Positions 8,351 to 18,433 of a DNA stretch of 64,000 nucleotides are shown in pieces. The translations under genes and the position numbers were made by a program. This DNA comes from Thermoguttaceae bacterium (GTDB lineage Bacteria > Planctomycetota > Planctomycetia > Pirellulales > Thermoguttaceae). Where the stretch lies: NCBI GenBank assembly GCA_029975295.1, contig JARKPK010000082.1, positions 18,543-82,542 on the forward strand. Direction: 5' to 3'. Below the pieces are notes generated by a model. It had not been told where the DNA came from. It was given only the letters and a program-made list of their open reading frames with translations, and made no database searches. The stretch's first letter is position 1; each line of letters starts with the position of its first letter.

Positions 8351-9316
8351 TCAGCCGCCCATCTTCGGGAAGAGTTCGCGGGCCATGGTGATGGCCGCCG
8401 GGCCGACCAGCACAATGAAGATGCCCGGAAAGATGAACAACACCAAGGGGAAGATCAGCTTCACGGCGGTTTTGGCGGCTTTTTCCTCGGCCAGTTGCTG
8501 GCGGCGCGTGCGAAGCGCGTCGCTTTGCACGCGCAGCGCCTGCGCCACGCTGCTGCCGAATTTGTCGGCCTGAATCAACACGGCGCCCAACGCGCGCAAA
8601 TCGGGCACATCGGTGCGGTTGCCCAGTTCGTGCAGCACTTCAGCGCGGGGACGGCCCATCTGCAACTGAAAATTGGCCAGGGCGAACTCTTCGCAGAGCA
8701 CCGGGTAGCTTTCCTTCATTTCGTCGGCCACGCGGCGCATGGCCTGATCGAGGCCCAAGCCGGCTTCGACGCAAACGACCATCAGGTCGAGCGCGTCGGG
8801 CAGAGCGAGGAAGATCGCCTGCTTGCGCTTCTTGCCCAAGTAGCCGATGATCAGATCGGGCAAATAGAAGAACCCGCCGGCCAACAAGACGGTGTACAAT
8901 CCGGCCTTCTGCGTTAGCCCGTGCCACAACACGCTCGCGCCGCCGAAGGCGAACAGCCCGACCACCAGCCCGGCGAACTTCAGCCCGAGAAACACGGTGA
9001 CGGCCGATTCGTTGCGAAACCCGGCGACGGTGAGCTTTTTCCGCAAGGTGCTCACCTCGGCTTCGTTCTTCGGTTGCAGCGGTTTGGCCAGGGCCGGCGC
9101 GGCCTGTTCCAACGCTCGGGTAATGGCGTTGCCGCCCGCGTTGCCCGCCGCCGAGCGGCGCTTGCCGGGCGAGCGCAGTTCGGCCAAGCGCTCGATGGTC
9201 CGCGAGTTGCCCGCCGCGGCCCAGTCGAGGCCCCACCACGCCAGCGCGGCAATCGCGCCGAAGACGGCCACGGGAGTCAAGGTCGATAGATTGACGATTT
9301 CGACGGCAAAGATCAT
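8351..9316 (-). CDS. tadC: Tad pilus platform protein TadC (type II secretion F domain)
   Basis: A 321-residue inner-membrane protein with the T2SSF domain in its C-terminal two thirds. Hydrophobic segments are visible near residues 10-30, 100-145 and 280-315. The cytoplasmic stretch FLALPDALDLMVVCVEAGLGLDQAMRRVADEM is characteristic of TadC. It pairs with TadB to form the platform on which the CpaF ATPase acts to assemble Flp pili. It is the last gene of the minus-strand tad cluster, 114 nt after tadB, with AGGTGA before the ATG. Confidence 0.92.
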   Translation of the reverse strand: MIFAVEIVNLSTLTPVAVFGAIAALAWWGLDWAAAGNSRTIERLAELRSPGKRRSAAGNAGGNAITRALEQAAPALAKPLQPKNEAEVSTLRKKLTVAGFRNESAVTVFLGLKFAGLVVGLFAFGGASVLWHGLTQKAGLYTVLLAGGFFYLPDLIIGYLGKKRKQAIFLALPDALDLMVVCVEAGLGLDQAMRRVADEMKESYPVLCEEFALANFQLQMGRPRAEVLHELGNRTDVPDLRALGAVLIQADKFGSSVAQALRVQSDALRTRRQQLAEEKAAKTAVKLIFPLVLFIFPGIFIVLVGPAAITMARELFPKMGG

Positions 9317-9430
9317 CGACGTTCACCTATCAATCGTTCGCGGAATCGCCGCGCTCGGTTCGCTTCGGGGCCGACAAGCGGGATTGCTCGTCGGCGGGCG
9401 TGGTCGCCCTGCATTTCACAGAGGCCGTTG

Positions 9431-10399
9431 TTACACCTGGATATTGACGATCTTGCGAATCACCGCCGCACCGAGCAATTGCATGACGATCCCGCCCATC
9501 AACAACTTTTTGCCCATCGGATCGGTGAAGAGCACCATTACGTAATCGGGATTGAGGTATAGCACGACGAAGAACAAAAGCACCGGCAGCGCCAGCAGCA
9601 CGATGCCCGACAATCGCCCTTCGCCGGTCAGCGCCTGCACCTGCCCCCAAATGCGGAAGCGGTCGCGGATGAGCGAGCCGATCTTGTCGAGAATTTCGGC
9701 CAAGTCGCCGCCCGTCTGCCGCTGCAAAATCACGGCCGTGGCGAAGAACCGCAGGTCGAGGTTCGGCACCCGTTCGGTCATCGCCCGGAGCGATTCCTCC
9801 AAGGGCACGCCGAGGTTCTGTTCTTCGAAAACGCGGCCGAACTCGCGCGAGATGGGATTGGGCATCTCGCTGCCCACCATGTTGAATCCGTAGGCGATGC
9901 TTTGCCCGGCCCGCAACCCGCGGGCAAGCATTTCCATGGCCTCGGGCAATTGGGCGCCGAACTTCTTCAGCCGCCGTTTCCGCCGCCACAACAGCCACAT
10001 GATCGGCAACGCACCGAAGAAGATCGCCGCCAGCGGCAGCAGCGCCGGATGAACCCTCAATGCGCCCAACAGGGCGGCGCCGCCCACCGCCAGGCCGCCG
10101 CTAATCAGAGCCAAACGCGCCGCGGTGAGCGAAACGTCGGCCTGCTCGAACAGCAAGCGCACATCGCCGAACCGTTTGAACAGCGATTCCCAGATGCTGG
10201 GCCGATCATCGAGGGGTTCGGCCAGCAGATTGCCCGGCTTCAGCCCCTCTTTGCTTTTCGTGCTGTGCGAGGTGATCGAGTGCAGCCGGTCTTCCAAACG
10301 CCCGCCGACGCGGTCGCGCAGCAACATCGCCACGCCGGCCACCAGGGCCGAAACGGCGACAAACGCCGCGACAGCGATCAAAATCATGCCGGTGCTCAT
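9431..10399 (-). CDS. tadB: Tad pilus platform protein TadB (type II secretion F domain)
   Basis: A 322-residue inner-membrane protein with an N-terminal transmembrane segment (MILIAVAAFVAVSALVAGVAMLL), a second hydrophobic pair in the middle and one at the C-terminus. The T2SSF core holds LPEAMEMLARGLRAGQSIAYGFN and later FFATAVILQRQTGGDLAEIL, both conserved in TadB. It forms the inner-membrane platform with TadC. It lies between cpaF (172 nt upstream) and tadC. Confidence 0.93.
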   Translation of the reverse strand: MSTGMILIAVAAFVAVSALVAGVAMLLRDRVGGRLEDRLHSITSHSTKSKEGLKPGNLLAEPLDDRPSIWESLFKRFGDVRLLFEQADVSLTAARLALISGGLAVGGAALLGALRVHPALLPLAAIFFGALPIMWLLWRRKRRLKKFGAQLPEAMEMLARGLRAGQSIAYGFNMVGSEMPNPISREFGRVFEEQNLGVPLEESLRAMTERVPNLDLRFFATAVILQRQTGGDLAEILDKIGSLIRDRFRIWGQVQALTGEGRLSGIVLLALPVLLFFVVLYLNPDYVMVLFTDPMGKKLLMGGIVMQLLGAAVIRKIVNIQV

Positions 10400-10571
10400 G
10401 AGTCCGTTTTCCGTCTTATCTCATCGCGGTGGACCGCGGCGCCGTCGGGCCGCAGCCATCACCGCTCGAACCAGGTTTGCACAATACGCCAACCGCGGCC
10501 GCCGGCAAAGCGAAGCGGCCGATCGCCGCATTTCGCCCGCGCGGGCCGCTGTTCCCCATCGGCGGTTTCGT

Positions 10572-11891
10572 TCAGTCCTCGAGCATCACCCGTTCACGGA
10601 AGGCGCTGGCGGGCAACCGCACGCCGGCCGATTCCAACCGGTTCATAAACGTGGGCCGAATCCCCGTGGCGATGAATCGCCCATGGGCCCGGCCGTTTTC
10701 GTCCACGCCCGTTTTCTCGAAGCGATAGATGTCTTGCATCACCACGGTGTCTTGCTCCATGCCCACCACTTCGGTGATGTAGGTGACTTTTCGCGGCCCG
10801 CCCTGCAACCGGCTGGCCTGCACGATCAGATCGACCGCGCTGGCGATTTGCGTGCGCATCGCCTTGAGCGGCAATTCGAAGCCGGCCATCATGATCATGG
10901 TTTCCAATCGGGCGATGGCGTCGCGCGGCGTGTTGGCGTGCAGCGTGGTGAGCGACCCCTCGTGGCCGGTGTTCATCGCCTGCAACATGTCGAGCGATTC
11001 GGGTCCGCGGCATTCGCCGATGATGATTCGTTCCGGCCGCATACGCAGGGCGTTGCGCACCAAGTCGGTGGCCGTCACCGCCCCTTTGCCGTCGACGTTG
11101 GGCGGCCGGGTTTCCAAACGGACCACGTGCTCCTGCTGCAACTGCAATTCGGCAGCGTCTTCAATCGTCACAATGCGGTCGGTATTGGGAATGAAGCTCG
11201 AAAGGGTGTTCAACAGCGTCGTTTTACCGGACCCGGTTCCGCCGGAGACGATGATGTTCAACCGCGCCTTGATCGCCCCTTCCAATAGCATCACCATTTC
11301 CGGGGTGAACGCTTTGTAGTTGAGCAGGTCTTCCAGCTTCAGCGGGTTCTTGCCGAATCGGCGGATGGAAACGGCCGCCCCGTCCAGCGCCAAGGGCGGA
11401 ATAATCGCGTTGAAACGCGAGCCGTCGGCCATGCGGGCGTCGACCATCGGACACGATTCATCCACTCGCCGGCCCACCTTGGAGATGATCCGATCGATGA
11501 TTTGCATCAGGTGGTCGTTGTCGCGGAAAGTGACGTTCGTCTTCTCCATTCGGCCGCGACGTTCGACGTAAACGTTCTTCGGGCCGTTTATGAGAATGTC
11601 GCTCACCGAGGCGTCTTTGAGCAGCAGTTCGAGCGGGCCCAGCCCGAACGTTTCGTCGAGAACTTCGTTGATCAGCCGATCGCGCTCGGCGCGGTTGAGC
11701 AACGTGTCTTCGCTGTCGCACAGATGCTCGACAACCAAACGAATCTCGCGGCGGAGGATTTCGCCTTCCAATTCGCCGATCTTCGACATGTCGAGCTTGT
11801 CGACCAATTTGCCGTGGATGCGCTGCTTGAGCTGCTCGAAGGTCAGGTCCTTCGGCTCGTTCGTGCGGGGAGCGACGGGAAGCTTAGCCAT
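10572..11891 (-). CDS. cpaF: Tad pilus secretion ATPase CpaF/TadA
   Basis: A 439-residue hexameric traffic ATPase that powers Flp pilus assembly at the inner membrane. The Walker A motif GGTGSGKT is at 217-224, the Asp box-like [11 protein letters not shown] at 241-251, and the Walker [10 protein letters not shown] at 288-296, followed by the His box region [12 protein letters not shown]. The N-terminal domain ([16 protein letters not shown]) is typical of the VirB11/CpaF branch rather than PilB. Length is normal. No strong ribosome-binding site precedes the ATG at 11891. Confidence 0.96.
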   Translation of the reverse strand: MAKLPVAPRTNEPKDLTFEQLKQRIHGKLVDKLDMSKIGELEGEILRREIRLVVEHLCDSEDTLLNRAERDRLINEVLDETFGLGPLELLLKDASVSDILINGPKNVYVERRGRMEKTNVTFRDNDHLMQIIDRIISKVGRRVDESCPMVDARMADGSRFNAIIPPLALDGAAVSIRRFGKNPLKLEDLLNYKAFTPEMVMLLEGAIKARLNIIVSGGTGSGKTTLLNTLSSFIPNTDRIVTIEDAAELQLQQEHVVRLETRPPNVDGKGAVTATDLVRNALRMRPERIIIGECRGPESLDMLQAMNTGHEGSLTTLHANTPRDAIARLETMIMMAGFELPLKAMRTQIASAVDLIVQASRLQGGPRKVTYITEVVGMEQDTVVMQDIYRFEKTGVDENGRAHGRFIATGIRPTFMNRLESAGVRLPASAFRERVMLED

Positions 11892-12524
11892 GGGATGCCG
11901 TTCGCGGTTCTACTTCGGTGTATCGATGCCGATCGCGGCGGGCCTCGGCGCGCCAAGGCGGCCGGGGCGACTCTGCCGAATCAAATGCTTTGCCGACGCG
12001 GCCGTGCTCGTCGGCAACTCGATCGACCCGCGGCCGCCGGCGCCGAGTGCATCCGGCCGGGCCGAACTCGTCAATCGGGGAGTGTTGCCAAGGCAGCACC
12101 GCGCTGCCGACAATCTCCCCGGCAAACATAGCTTACAGCCGAAGCGCGCGTGTGGCAGAAAAACACCAATTCTCCTTCGGCCGCCGCTGGTGGCTCGGGC
12201 GGCGCCGGACAAAATGCCGCTTGGCGGCGCACGCCCCCCCGCGCGTAAAGGCGGAAGCGAACGATTTTGCCGAAGAGACCGCATGTGCTGTTTGAAACAG
12301 GCAACAGAAAGCAGCGCGCCGTGCTCTACCGGAACGCGCCGTCCGCCAATCTCATTGCTGAAATCGACGGAGCGAAAAACGACGCCGAACCGGCCGACGC
12401 ATCGCAGGCAGGGGCATAAGGCGCAAGACGCTCGGCGCAGGCGTTCACCGATGCCGGCGGAGTGCTGTCGCTGCGGGTGGCGCCCAACTGGAACGGAATC
12501 GCGCGACGCGAGAGCCGTCGAGCG
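11892..12524. other. Long spacer inside the tad cluster (cpaE-cpaF)
   Basis: 633 nt without a believable gene; every reading frame here is Arg/Pro/Ala-rich with no domain. A short perfect palindrome (CTGTTT, G, AAACAG) lies at 12288-12300 and could be an operator. The size of the gap suggests that cpaF-tadB-tadC may have their own promoter, but I could not identify one. Confidence 0.45.
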
Positions 12525-13739
12525 TCACTTCGATGGTTTCGAGCTCATCTTGAACAACCGGCCGAACAGCGAGTTCTTGGCGGTTGTCTCGGCGGATTCG
12601 GCCTTCGGCTCGCCGCACAATCCCTCGGCCAGCCCGACGACCGCCTGGGTGACGGCCGCCCGCGGATACTGCTCGATCAGCGGCACGCCGTTGTTGCGCA
12701 CCTCCGCCATCGTGCGGTAGTCGTTGGGCAACTGCCAGAAGATCGGCTTGCCCATCGTTTCTTCGGCCTTTTTCAAGCTGATTTGCCCGCCGTCGAGCCC
12801 TACCCGATTGACCACGATCTTCACGCGATCGGCCAGGTTTTCCATCTCGCCAAGCGACATCATCAGCCGCACCACGTTGCGCAGGCAGGGCAGGTCGAGC
12901 TGCGTGACCAGCACGATATGCGTGGCCATCTCCAACGCCACCATGTCGATCGGCGTGTACGCCTTCGAAAGATCGAGCACGACGTGGGTGAACGTGGCTT
13001 TGAGCAAGCCGATCACCCGTTGCAGATCTTCGGGCGTAATCAGTCGGGCGTCTTCGATGCGCACCGGCCGCGGCAGAAGATACAAGCCCGACGAATGCTT
13101 CGTCAGCGACCGCTTCAGAAGCGAGAAGTCGAGCCGCATCACATTCTGGGCGACATCGACCAGCGTGTAGTCGGGAATGGTGTCGAGGAAGACGTCGGCG
13201 TCGCCCAGGCAGAGATCGAGATCGACCAGGGCCACGGAGTTGCGTTGATCGCGGGCCAACGCGCAGCCGAGGTTGACGGCGATGCTCGTCGAGCCCACGC
13301 CGCCGATCGCACCGGCCACGGCAATCACCTGGCTGCCGCGGGGCCGGCCGTCGCCCTTGCCGAAGCGCCGTTCGCTAATGCGCCCCAGCGCGGCCAACAG
13401 GTCTTCAATGCGCACCGGCTGCGTAAGGAATTCCTTCGCGCCGGCGCGCAGCGCCTGGAGAATCAGATTGCTGTCTTTCGAGCTGCTGACCACCAACACG
13501 GCGCACTGCGGGGCCTGCTCGCCGAGCCGCTCGACCAGATGCAGGGCCTTCTCCGGGTCTTCGTCGACGGCCACCAACCCGATGTCGGGATTGGTTTGCG
13601 CCACCACGTCGGAAAAGAACTCGTAGCGCGAGCACTCGGCTTCGAGCCAAATCATGTCCATGCCCAAAAGCATGCTCTTGAGCGACTCGCGTTTGGCGTC
13701 GTTAGGATCGACCAGGGCTAGTCGAAGTACATTGCTCAT
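12525..13739 (-). CDS. cpaE: Tad pilus localisation ATPase CpaE/TadZ
   Basis: A 404-residue protein of the ParA/MinD-like TadZ family, which positions the Tad machinery in the cell. Residues 1-120 form an atypical receiver-like domain (VSSSKDSNLILQALRAGAKEFL), and the ATPase domain starts near 138. Its Walker A stretch reads AGAIGGVGSTS (142-152) and lacks the usual signature lysine and the P-loop lysine, as is common in TadZ proteins. The strand LVDLDLCLGDADVFLD is conserved. The gene sits between the secretin gene and cpaF on the minus strand. Confidence 0.92.
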   Translation of the reverse strand: MSNVLRLALVDPNDAKRESLKSMLLGMDMIWLEAECSRYEFFSDVVAQTNPDIGLVAVDEDPEKALHLVERLGEQAPQCAVLVVSSSKDSNLILQALRAGAKEFLTQPVRIEDLLAALGRISERRFGKGDGRPRGSQVIAVAGAIGGVGSTSIAVNLGCALARDQRNSVALVDLDLCLGDADVFLDTIPDYTLVDVAQNVMRLDFSLLKRSLTKHSSGLYLLPRPVRIEDARLITPEDLQRVIGLLKATFTHVVLDLSKAYTPIDMVALEMATHIVLVTQLDLPCLRNVVRLMMSLGEMENLADRVKIVVNRVGLDGGQISLKKAEETMGKPIFWQLPNDYRTMAEVRNNGVPLIEQYPRAAVTQAVVGLAEGLCGEPKAESAETTAKNSLFGRLFKMSSKPSK

Positions 13740-14016
13740 ATCGATTGCCCAGCGCTCGACACAGCGACAGACTCAACGTTGCGCGCCGAACAGCACCCCC
13801 GCGCTTGCAGCTTCCCACCACCGTTTGGCGCCGATTTCTCCCTGCCGCAACGCTATTGCCCCGCGGCGATCCGCGATTCGCGCTGCGACCGCTGATGGCT
13901 GCGGCTCGCTGTCGGATGAGGTCGGCCGCGCTGCCGACCGCGACCGCGAAGTCTGTGCGGTGCGGTCGCGGCGAGGCAACTCGTTTCTCCGACAGCAAAT
14001 CGGCATCTGAGAAATG

Positions 14017-15807
14017 TTAGTTCACCAGATCGTAGCCGATCGGACCAATGAAGCCCGGCTCCGCGGTTTTCGGCGCGTTTCGTTGCGGATAAACCGATTT
14101 CTGCGGCTGAGTCGCGATAGGCCGGTTTTGCGGCTTTTGCGAACCGCTGCCCCCGAAGACGCTGGGGCGCTGGGCCGTCAGCGGCACGGATACCGGGGCA
14201 CGGCCCGAGACCGCCCCTTGGGGCGGCGGAAGCGGCAGAACCTCGCCGGGGCCGATCATGCCCGGCATCGACTCGCTTTCCGGGGTGTTCGGGGGGCATA
14301 GCTCCGTTGGGCAGTCCATCGGGCAGGGCCGAGGCACTTCGAGATGCCCTTTGAAGTACAGATCGCAGTCGCTCGGACTCATGGTGTGCTGCCCGGGGCC
14401 GCACGGTGGAACCTGGCCGGGATTCATCGGCTCGACCAGTTCCGGCGTCACCATGATCAACAGTTCGATCGTGTTGGTTTCCTCATTCACCTTGCGGAAC
14501 GCCGTGCCCAAATAGGGCACCTCGCTGATCAAGGGCAGTCCCCGATTCTGAGCCTCGGTGCGTTCATACACCAATCCGGCGATGGCCAGCGTTTGCCCGG
14601 CCCGCATTTCTACGCCCGTCTCGACCTCGCGGGTGCGCAGCCCCGGTACGGTGGTGCCGGCCACGGTGACGCTGCGGCTGCGGTCGATTTCGCTCACCCG
14701 CGGGCGAACCTCGAGGCGGATGCACCCGTTGCCCAGCACGATCGGCACGAAGTCCAACTGGGTGCCGAACTTCTTGAATTCGATCGAGATGGTGCCCAAA
14801 CTCTGGGGCACGGGCACGGGAAATTCGCCGCCCGAGGTGAACTGCGCCGGCCGGCCGCTGACGGTAACCAGCGTGGGCTCGGCGAGAATCTTGGCCAAGT
14901 CGTCTTGCCGCAGGGCTTCGAGCACGCCGAAGAACGCGCTTGCCCCATCGACCACTCCAAAGCTGAACGTTTGGTTGCCGCTAGTGGCAATTCCGCCGAC
15001 GCCGGCCGACGTGATCAGCCCGCTGATCCCCGAAACCACCGAATTGCCCCCGCTGAAATTGGCGAAGTCGAATCCCAAACGGCGCAACTTGGTGCGGGAG
15101 ACTTCCATCACTTTCACGTGCAGCAGCACTTGCTGCGCGCCGCCGACGGTGATGGCGTTGATGACTTTCGGATAGAACTCCTCGGCGATCCGCACGATCA
15201 AGTCGATGTGCTCCGGCCGATCGACGAAGCCGGAGATCAGCACCCCGTTGGCCACGGGCACCACTTTCAGAGCGGCCGTGGGAAACTGCGTGGCCAACAG
15301 ATGACTGAGCGCTTGCGCATCGCCCATCACGATCACGTCGATCGTGTAAACTCGACGGTCTTCGCCCCAAAGATTGACTTGCGTTACGCCCGGTTTTTTG
15401 GCCGAAATCTGGATTTCGCCCGGCGACAACGGCGTGACATCGAGCAGATCGGGATTGTTCACCTGCGCCTGCGGGATCTTCTGGTCCATCGTCAGGATCC
15501 GGCTGGTGTTCACCGTCATCTCCAGGCGTTCCGACGCGGTGCGCACTTTATGGATGATCGAAATCCGCGGCACGCCCGGCGCGGCCTCTGCGGTCGAGAC
15601 GGCCGCGCCCGAAGCAATCGAAGGCTCGGCCAAGGGTGCTTCCGTCACCGGTTGCGGCCGAGGCCGCGGATCGGCCGTCAGCGGAAGCGGTCCCGGCTGA
15701 GCCGCCGCGGCTGAGATGGCGCCGAAGCAAACGGCGACGGCCGCTGTCCAAAACGGCCCGGTCACCAAGCGAAACGAACTTCGCCAAGCGCGCATTGATG
15801 CGAACAT
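14017..15807 (-). CDS. cpaC: Tad pilus outer-membrane secretin CpaC/RcpA
   Basis: A 596-residue secretin that forms the outer-membrane channel for the Flp pilus. A signal peptide lies within the first 38 residues (a basic stretch, then a hydrophobic core ending at AISAAAAQPG). It is followed by the pilus-assembly N-terminal domain (RILTMDQKIPQAQVNNPDLLDV), a BON-like segment (VVPVANGVLISGFVDRPEHI) and the secretin core. The core holds VLEALRQDDLAKILAEPTLVTVSG, and its terminal part has GQTLAIAGLVYERTEAQNRGLPLISEVPYLG. A Pro/Gln-rich tail of about 130 residues follows the core and is unusually long. AAGGA precedes the ATG. Confidence 0.95.
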   Translation of the reverse strand: MFASMRAWRSSFRLVTGPFWTAAVAVCFGAISAAAAQPGPLPLTADPRPRPQPVTEAPLAEPSIASGAAVSTAEAAPGVPRISIIHKVRTASERLEMTVNTSRILTMDQKIPQAQVNNPDLLDVTPLSPGEIQISAKKPGVTQVNLWGEDRRVYTIDVIVMGDAQALSHLLATQFPTAALKVVPVANGVLISGFVDRPEHIDLIVRIAEEFYPKVINAITVGGAQQVLLHVKVMEVSRTKLRRLGFDFANFSGGNSVVSGISGLITSAGVGGIATSGNQTFSFGVVDGASAFFGVLEALRQDDLAKILAEPTLVTVSGRPAQFTSGGEFPVPVPQSLGTISIEFKKFGTQLDFVPIVLGNGCIRLEVRPRVSEIDRSRSVTVAGTTVPGLRTREVETGVEMRAGQTLAIAGLVYERTEAQNRGLPLISEVPYLGTAFRKVNEETNTIELLIMVTPELVEPMNPGQVPPCGPGQHTMSPSDCDLYFKGHLEVPRPCPMDCPTELCPPNTPESESMPGMIGPGEVLPLPPPQGAVSGRAPVSVPLTAQRPSVFGGSGSQKPQNRPIATQPQKSVYPQRNAPKTAEPGFIGPIGYDLVN

Positions 15808-16093
15808 CCTTGTTCTTCCTTAGCTTGTTTCGCGCCAGCGCGGCCGATGACGGTCGCGCAAATCGTTCTTCTGAGGCAGTCGTCCCTGTCCGGCCTCTCC
15901 GCACCCAAGCGGGCACGGCTTGGCGTCGCGGCCCGCGTTCGCTTCAGAACGGCGGCCGCCGGCGTTGATTGATCGTCACAAACACAAGGCTCAGCGCGGC
16001 TGTCGTTCGTTGGAACGACTCGGCCGCATGTTGGCCGGCCTCGCACCATCCACTCTTCTCACTCTCTTGAGAATCGATCGACTTGTCTTGTTT

Positions 16094-17281
16094 TCATTCC
16101 TTGGCCGACGCCGGTTCATCGGAAGACGGCTCTACTGGCGTCTTCTGCGGCGGCAATCGGCCCGAATCCTTCCCGCCCACACCCGCGTCACTCGGTTCCC
16201 CGAGGGGCCCGCTCGGCGCCGATTTCGCGATTCGGCTTACCGCGGCGCCGCCCGTCCCGGCCGCCGCAGCCGCCCCCGAATGAGAGCGCCAGCGGTCGGG
16301 CGACGAACGAGGCGACGGGTGGCTGTCGGCCTCCCGTTCCAAGGTCACATCCTCCACGCCGTTGGGCGATAGGATGCGCATGTTCCATGTTTCCGTCTGC
16401 GGCGTCGGGGCGATTCGTTCCAGAGGATTGGGACCGGCGTCCGGTTTCGACGATCGGCTGGCAGCGGCCTTCATGATGTCCAACAGGCTCACGCCACCCT
16501 TGGCGCTGCCCGGATCCTCCGGCACGAGCGATTCTTTTTCCGACTTGCCGGAATCGCTCTTGCCCAGCAGGTCCCGCGGCGTCACTTCGATCACGCCTTT
16601 AGTCGTGTTTTCATCGGGGGCGCGGAGGGCGAGTTTGATCGGGCCCAGTTCCGCGGCCAGGGCAAGCTTGGCGGCTTGCTCGGGCGTGACCAACAGCGAC
16701 ACTGTGGCCGCCTTGATCGTGCGCGATTCCTTTTCCGAACCAACTTCCACGATGTCGTTGACGGCAAACACCTTGATGTTTTCGAGCACCATCCGCATTC
16801 CCGTGGTTTCGATCTCGAACTGCGGATTGCGCGTCAGATAGGCCATCACATCGACGCGATCGCCCGGGTTGAGCAGATTTCCGCCGACCGTGTCGGTCGT
16901 GGCTTTCACCGCAACCACGCGAAAGCCTTTGGGAATGAGCGATGTGGGAATGTATTCTTCGCCCTTGCGAAACAGCTTGTCTTCAAGAATCGGCTCGCCG
17001 GCGAAGAGCTTCACCTTGGTGCGACGACCGTCCAAATCGTCGAGTTTGATAATCGCGCCGGGGGGAACTTTGTCTTTCGGCCACGGCTCCAATCGCACCA
17101 GTTGGGCCGAAAGCATGTCGCCCATCGCCACTTCATTCAGAGCGACGAAGATCGTCTCGGTTTCGCCCGTGACCAGTTGCACCTCGGGCGAGCGCGTGGC
17201 CAGCACCTGGGTAATGCCGATCGACGCCACCAACCCGCACCCCAACGCCACGGCCAACAAGGCAATCGATTTGGTCCGCAT
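16094..17281 (-). CDS. cpaB: Tad pilus assembly protein CpaB/RcpC
   Basis: A 395-residue periplasmic protein anchored by one N-terminal segment (IALLAVALGCGLVASIGITQVLA). It contains the SAF-like domain with ATDTVGGNLLNPGDRVDVMAYL, the best-conserved motif of CpaB, and a preceding FVALNEVAMGDMLSAQLVRLEPWP. The C-terminal 100 residues are Ser/Pro/Glu-rich and probably disordered. I chose ATG 17281 over an upstream in-frame ATG at 17338 because GAGGAG lies just before it and the signal anchor follows at once. CpaB works with the secretin CpaC encoded next. Confidence 0.92.
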   Translation of the reverse strand: MRTKSIALLAVALGCGLVASIGITQVLATRSPEVQLVTGETETIFVALNEVAMGDMLSAQLVRLEPWPKDKVPPGAIIKLDDLDGRRTKVKLFAGEPILEDKLFRKGEEYIPTSLIPKGFRVVAVKATTDTVGGNLLNPGDRVDVMAYLTRNPQFEIETTGMRMVLENIKVFAVNDIVEVGSEKESRTIKAATVSLLVTPEQAAKLALAAELGPIKLALRAPDENTTKGVIEVTPRDLLGKSDSGKSEKESLVPEDPGSAKGGVSLLDIMKAAASRSSKPDAGPNPLERIAPTPQTETWNMRILSPNGVEDVTLEREADSHPSPRSSPDRWRSHSGAAAAAGTGGAAVSRIAKSAPSGPLGEPSDAGVGGKDSGRLPPQKTPVEPSSDEPASAKE

Positions 17282-17345
17282 ATGCTCCTCGCGTCCCTCA
17301 ATCGCCCGCCCCGGTCGCCGCGTTTCTGCGGCCGGCAACGCGAGC

Positions 17346-17870
17346 TTATTGCACTGTTTCGCGCCGCATGACGGCGGAAGCCTGCAAGGTGAGGGCTTTT
17401 AGGTTCACGTTCGAAAACGGAATCGTCGGCAGCGGCACCCAGCTCACCTGACCAAACGGGATCGAAACCCGCACGGTCACCGGCTGGCCGAAGCCCGCTG
17501 TGGCCGGTTCGGTCGGCGTAATTTGCACCGTCGCTCCGGCAATGCCCGAGTTGCTCAAGTAGGTCGTCACGCTGTTCCGCACGCCGTTAGCTGTCGCGCC
17601 GTCGAGCACGGCCGCTCGCGCGCCCTCGCGGGCGGCGTTGGTGAGGATTTGCTGAACCATCACCGCGCGGCCGAACTCCAACATCCCGACAATCAACAGG
17701 AAGAACAGCGGCGCAACCAGAGCGAACTCGACGGCTGCCGCGCCTCGTCGCTTTCTTCGGCACGACCGAGAAAGATTCTCTAGTTTCACTTCGCAAAGTT
17801 GCGATTTGGGCGACTCCGCAGGCAAGCCGCTTGGCGATATAGGGGCTTTGGGCAATATGCGGCCGATCAT
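17346..17870 (-). CDS. TadE-like pseudopilin
   Basis: A 174-residue pilin-like protein. After a basic leader (RSCRRKRRG) comes AAAVEFALVAPLFFLLIVGMLEFG, the TadE signature: cleavage by the CpaA peptidase is expected after Gly, with Glu at mature position 5. The remainder is a periplasmic domain with alternating strands. The start at 17870 overlaps the cpaA stop in an ATGA, which suggests translational coupling. The frame extends upstream inside cpaA, but nothing there looks real. TadE proteins are minor pseudopilins of the Tad system. Confidence 0.9.
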   Translation of the reverse strand: MIGRILPKAPISPSGLPAESPKSQLCEVKLENLSRSCRRKRRGAAAVEFALVAPLFFLLIVGMLEFGRAVMVQQILTNAAREGARAAVLDGATANGVRNSVTTYLSNSGIAGATVQITPTEPATAGFGQPVTVRVSIPFGQVSWVPLPTIPFSNVNLKALTLQASAVMRRETVQ

Positions 17871-18433
17871 ATCAGCATCCCCATCCAAAGAAAGTAACCG
17901 ATCGTTCCAATGGCAATCGGGATCCCGTAAGGCAGCAGGAGCATCGAGCTTTTTCGTTCCGCCGCGATGGCCGACAGGGTGTTGGGGTCGCGGATTTGCA
18001 CGATCTCGTTGACGATCTGGCGGAATTGGTCGGCATGCCGAGTCCATGCCCGACGCCACAGCACCATAGCCACGGCCAGCACGCCGCCGACCACGGCCGA
18101 GCAAGCGAAGGCGTAGAAGGTTGTTGTGCCCCAAACCCAGGCGCCAACGCCGCCGAGCAGCTTCACGTCGCCCGCACCCATTCCGCCAATGGCGTACGCC
18201 GGCAACAGCAGGCCCAAGCCGACGGCCGTGCCCACCAAACTCCAGCCGAAGCCTTCCCAGCCATAGTTGGCCGTGCTGTAAATCCAACCGCTGATGATCA
18301 GCGGGAAGGTGATCCAATTGGGCACTTTCAACTTCCAGCCGTCGATGACCGCCGCCACGACAAGGACGACCGTCACCAGCCAGATGGGCCAATTCTCTTC
18401 TAGCGAAACGTTCAGATCATGGAAGAGCGACAT
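17867..18433 (-). CDS. cpaA: Prepilin peptidase CpaA/TadV
   Basis: A 188-residue type IV prepilin peptidase of the short CpaA type that lacks the methylase domain. The two catalytic aspartates are in VIDGWKLKVPN (about residue 30) and the GxGD motif GGMGAGDVKLLG (about 85-95). Four to five transmembrane segments are visible. It should remove leaders from the two Flp pilins and from TadE. It is the first gene of the main minus-strand tad operon; AGGAAAGACC lies before the ATG at 18433. Confidence 0.94.
   Translation of the reverse strand: MSLFHDLNVSLEENWPIWLVTVVLVVAAVIDGWKLKVPNWITFPLIISGWIYSTANYGWEGFGWSLVGTAVGLGLLLPAYAIGGMGAGDVKLLGGVGAWVWGTTTFYAFACSAVVGGVLAVAMVLWRRAWTRHADQFRQIVNEIVQIRDPNTLSAIAAERKSSMLLLPYGIPIAIGTIGYFLWMGMLI

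Noticed and set aside
11910..12284. Small gene between cpaE and cpaF (124 codons, minus)
   Set aside because: Arg/Pro/Ala-rich with no domain or ribosome-binding site, and overlapping equally long frames on other strands.
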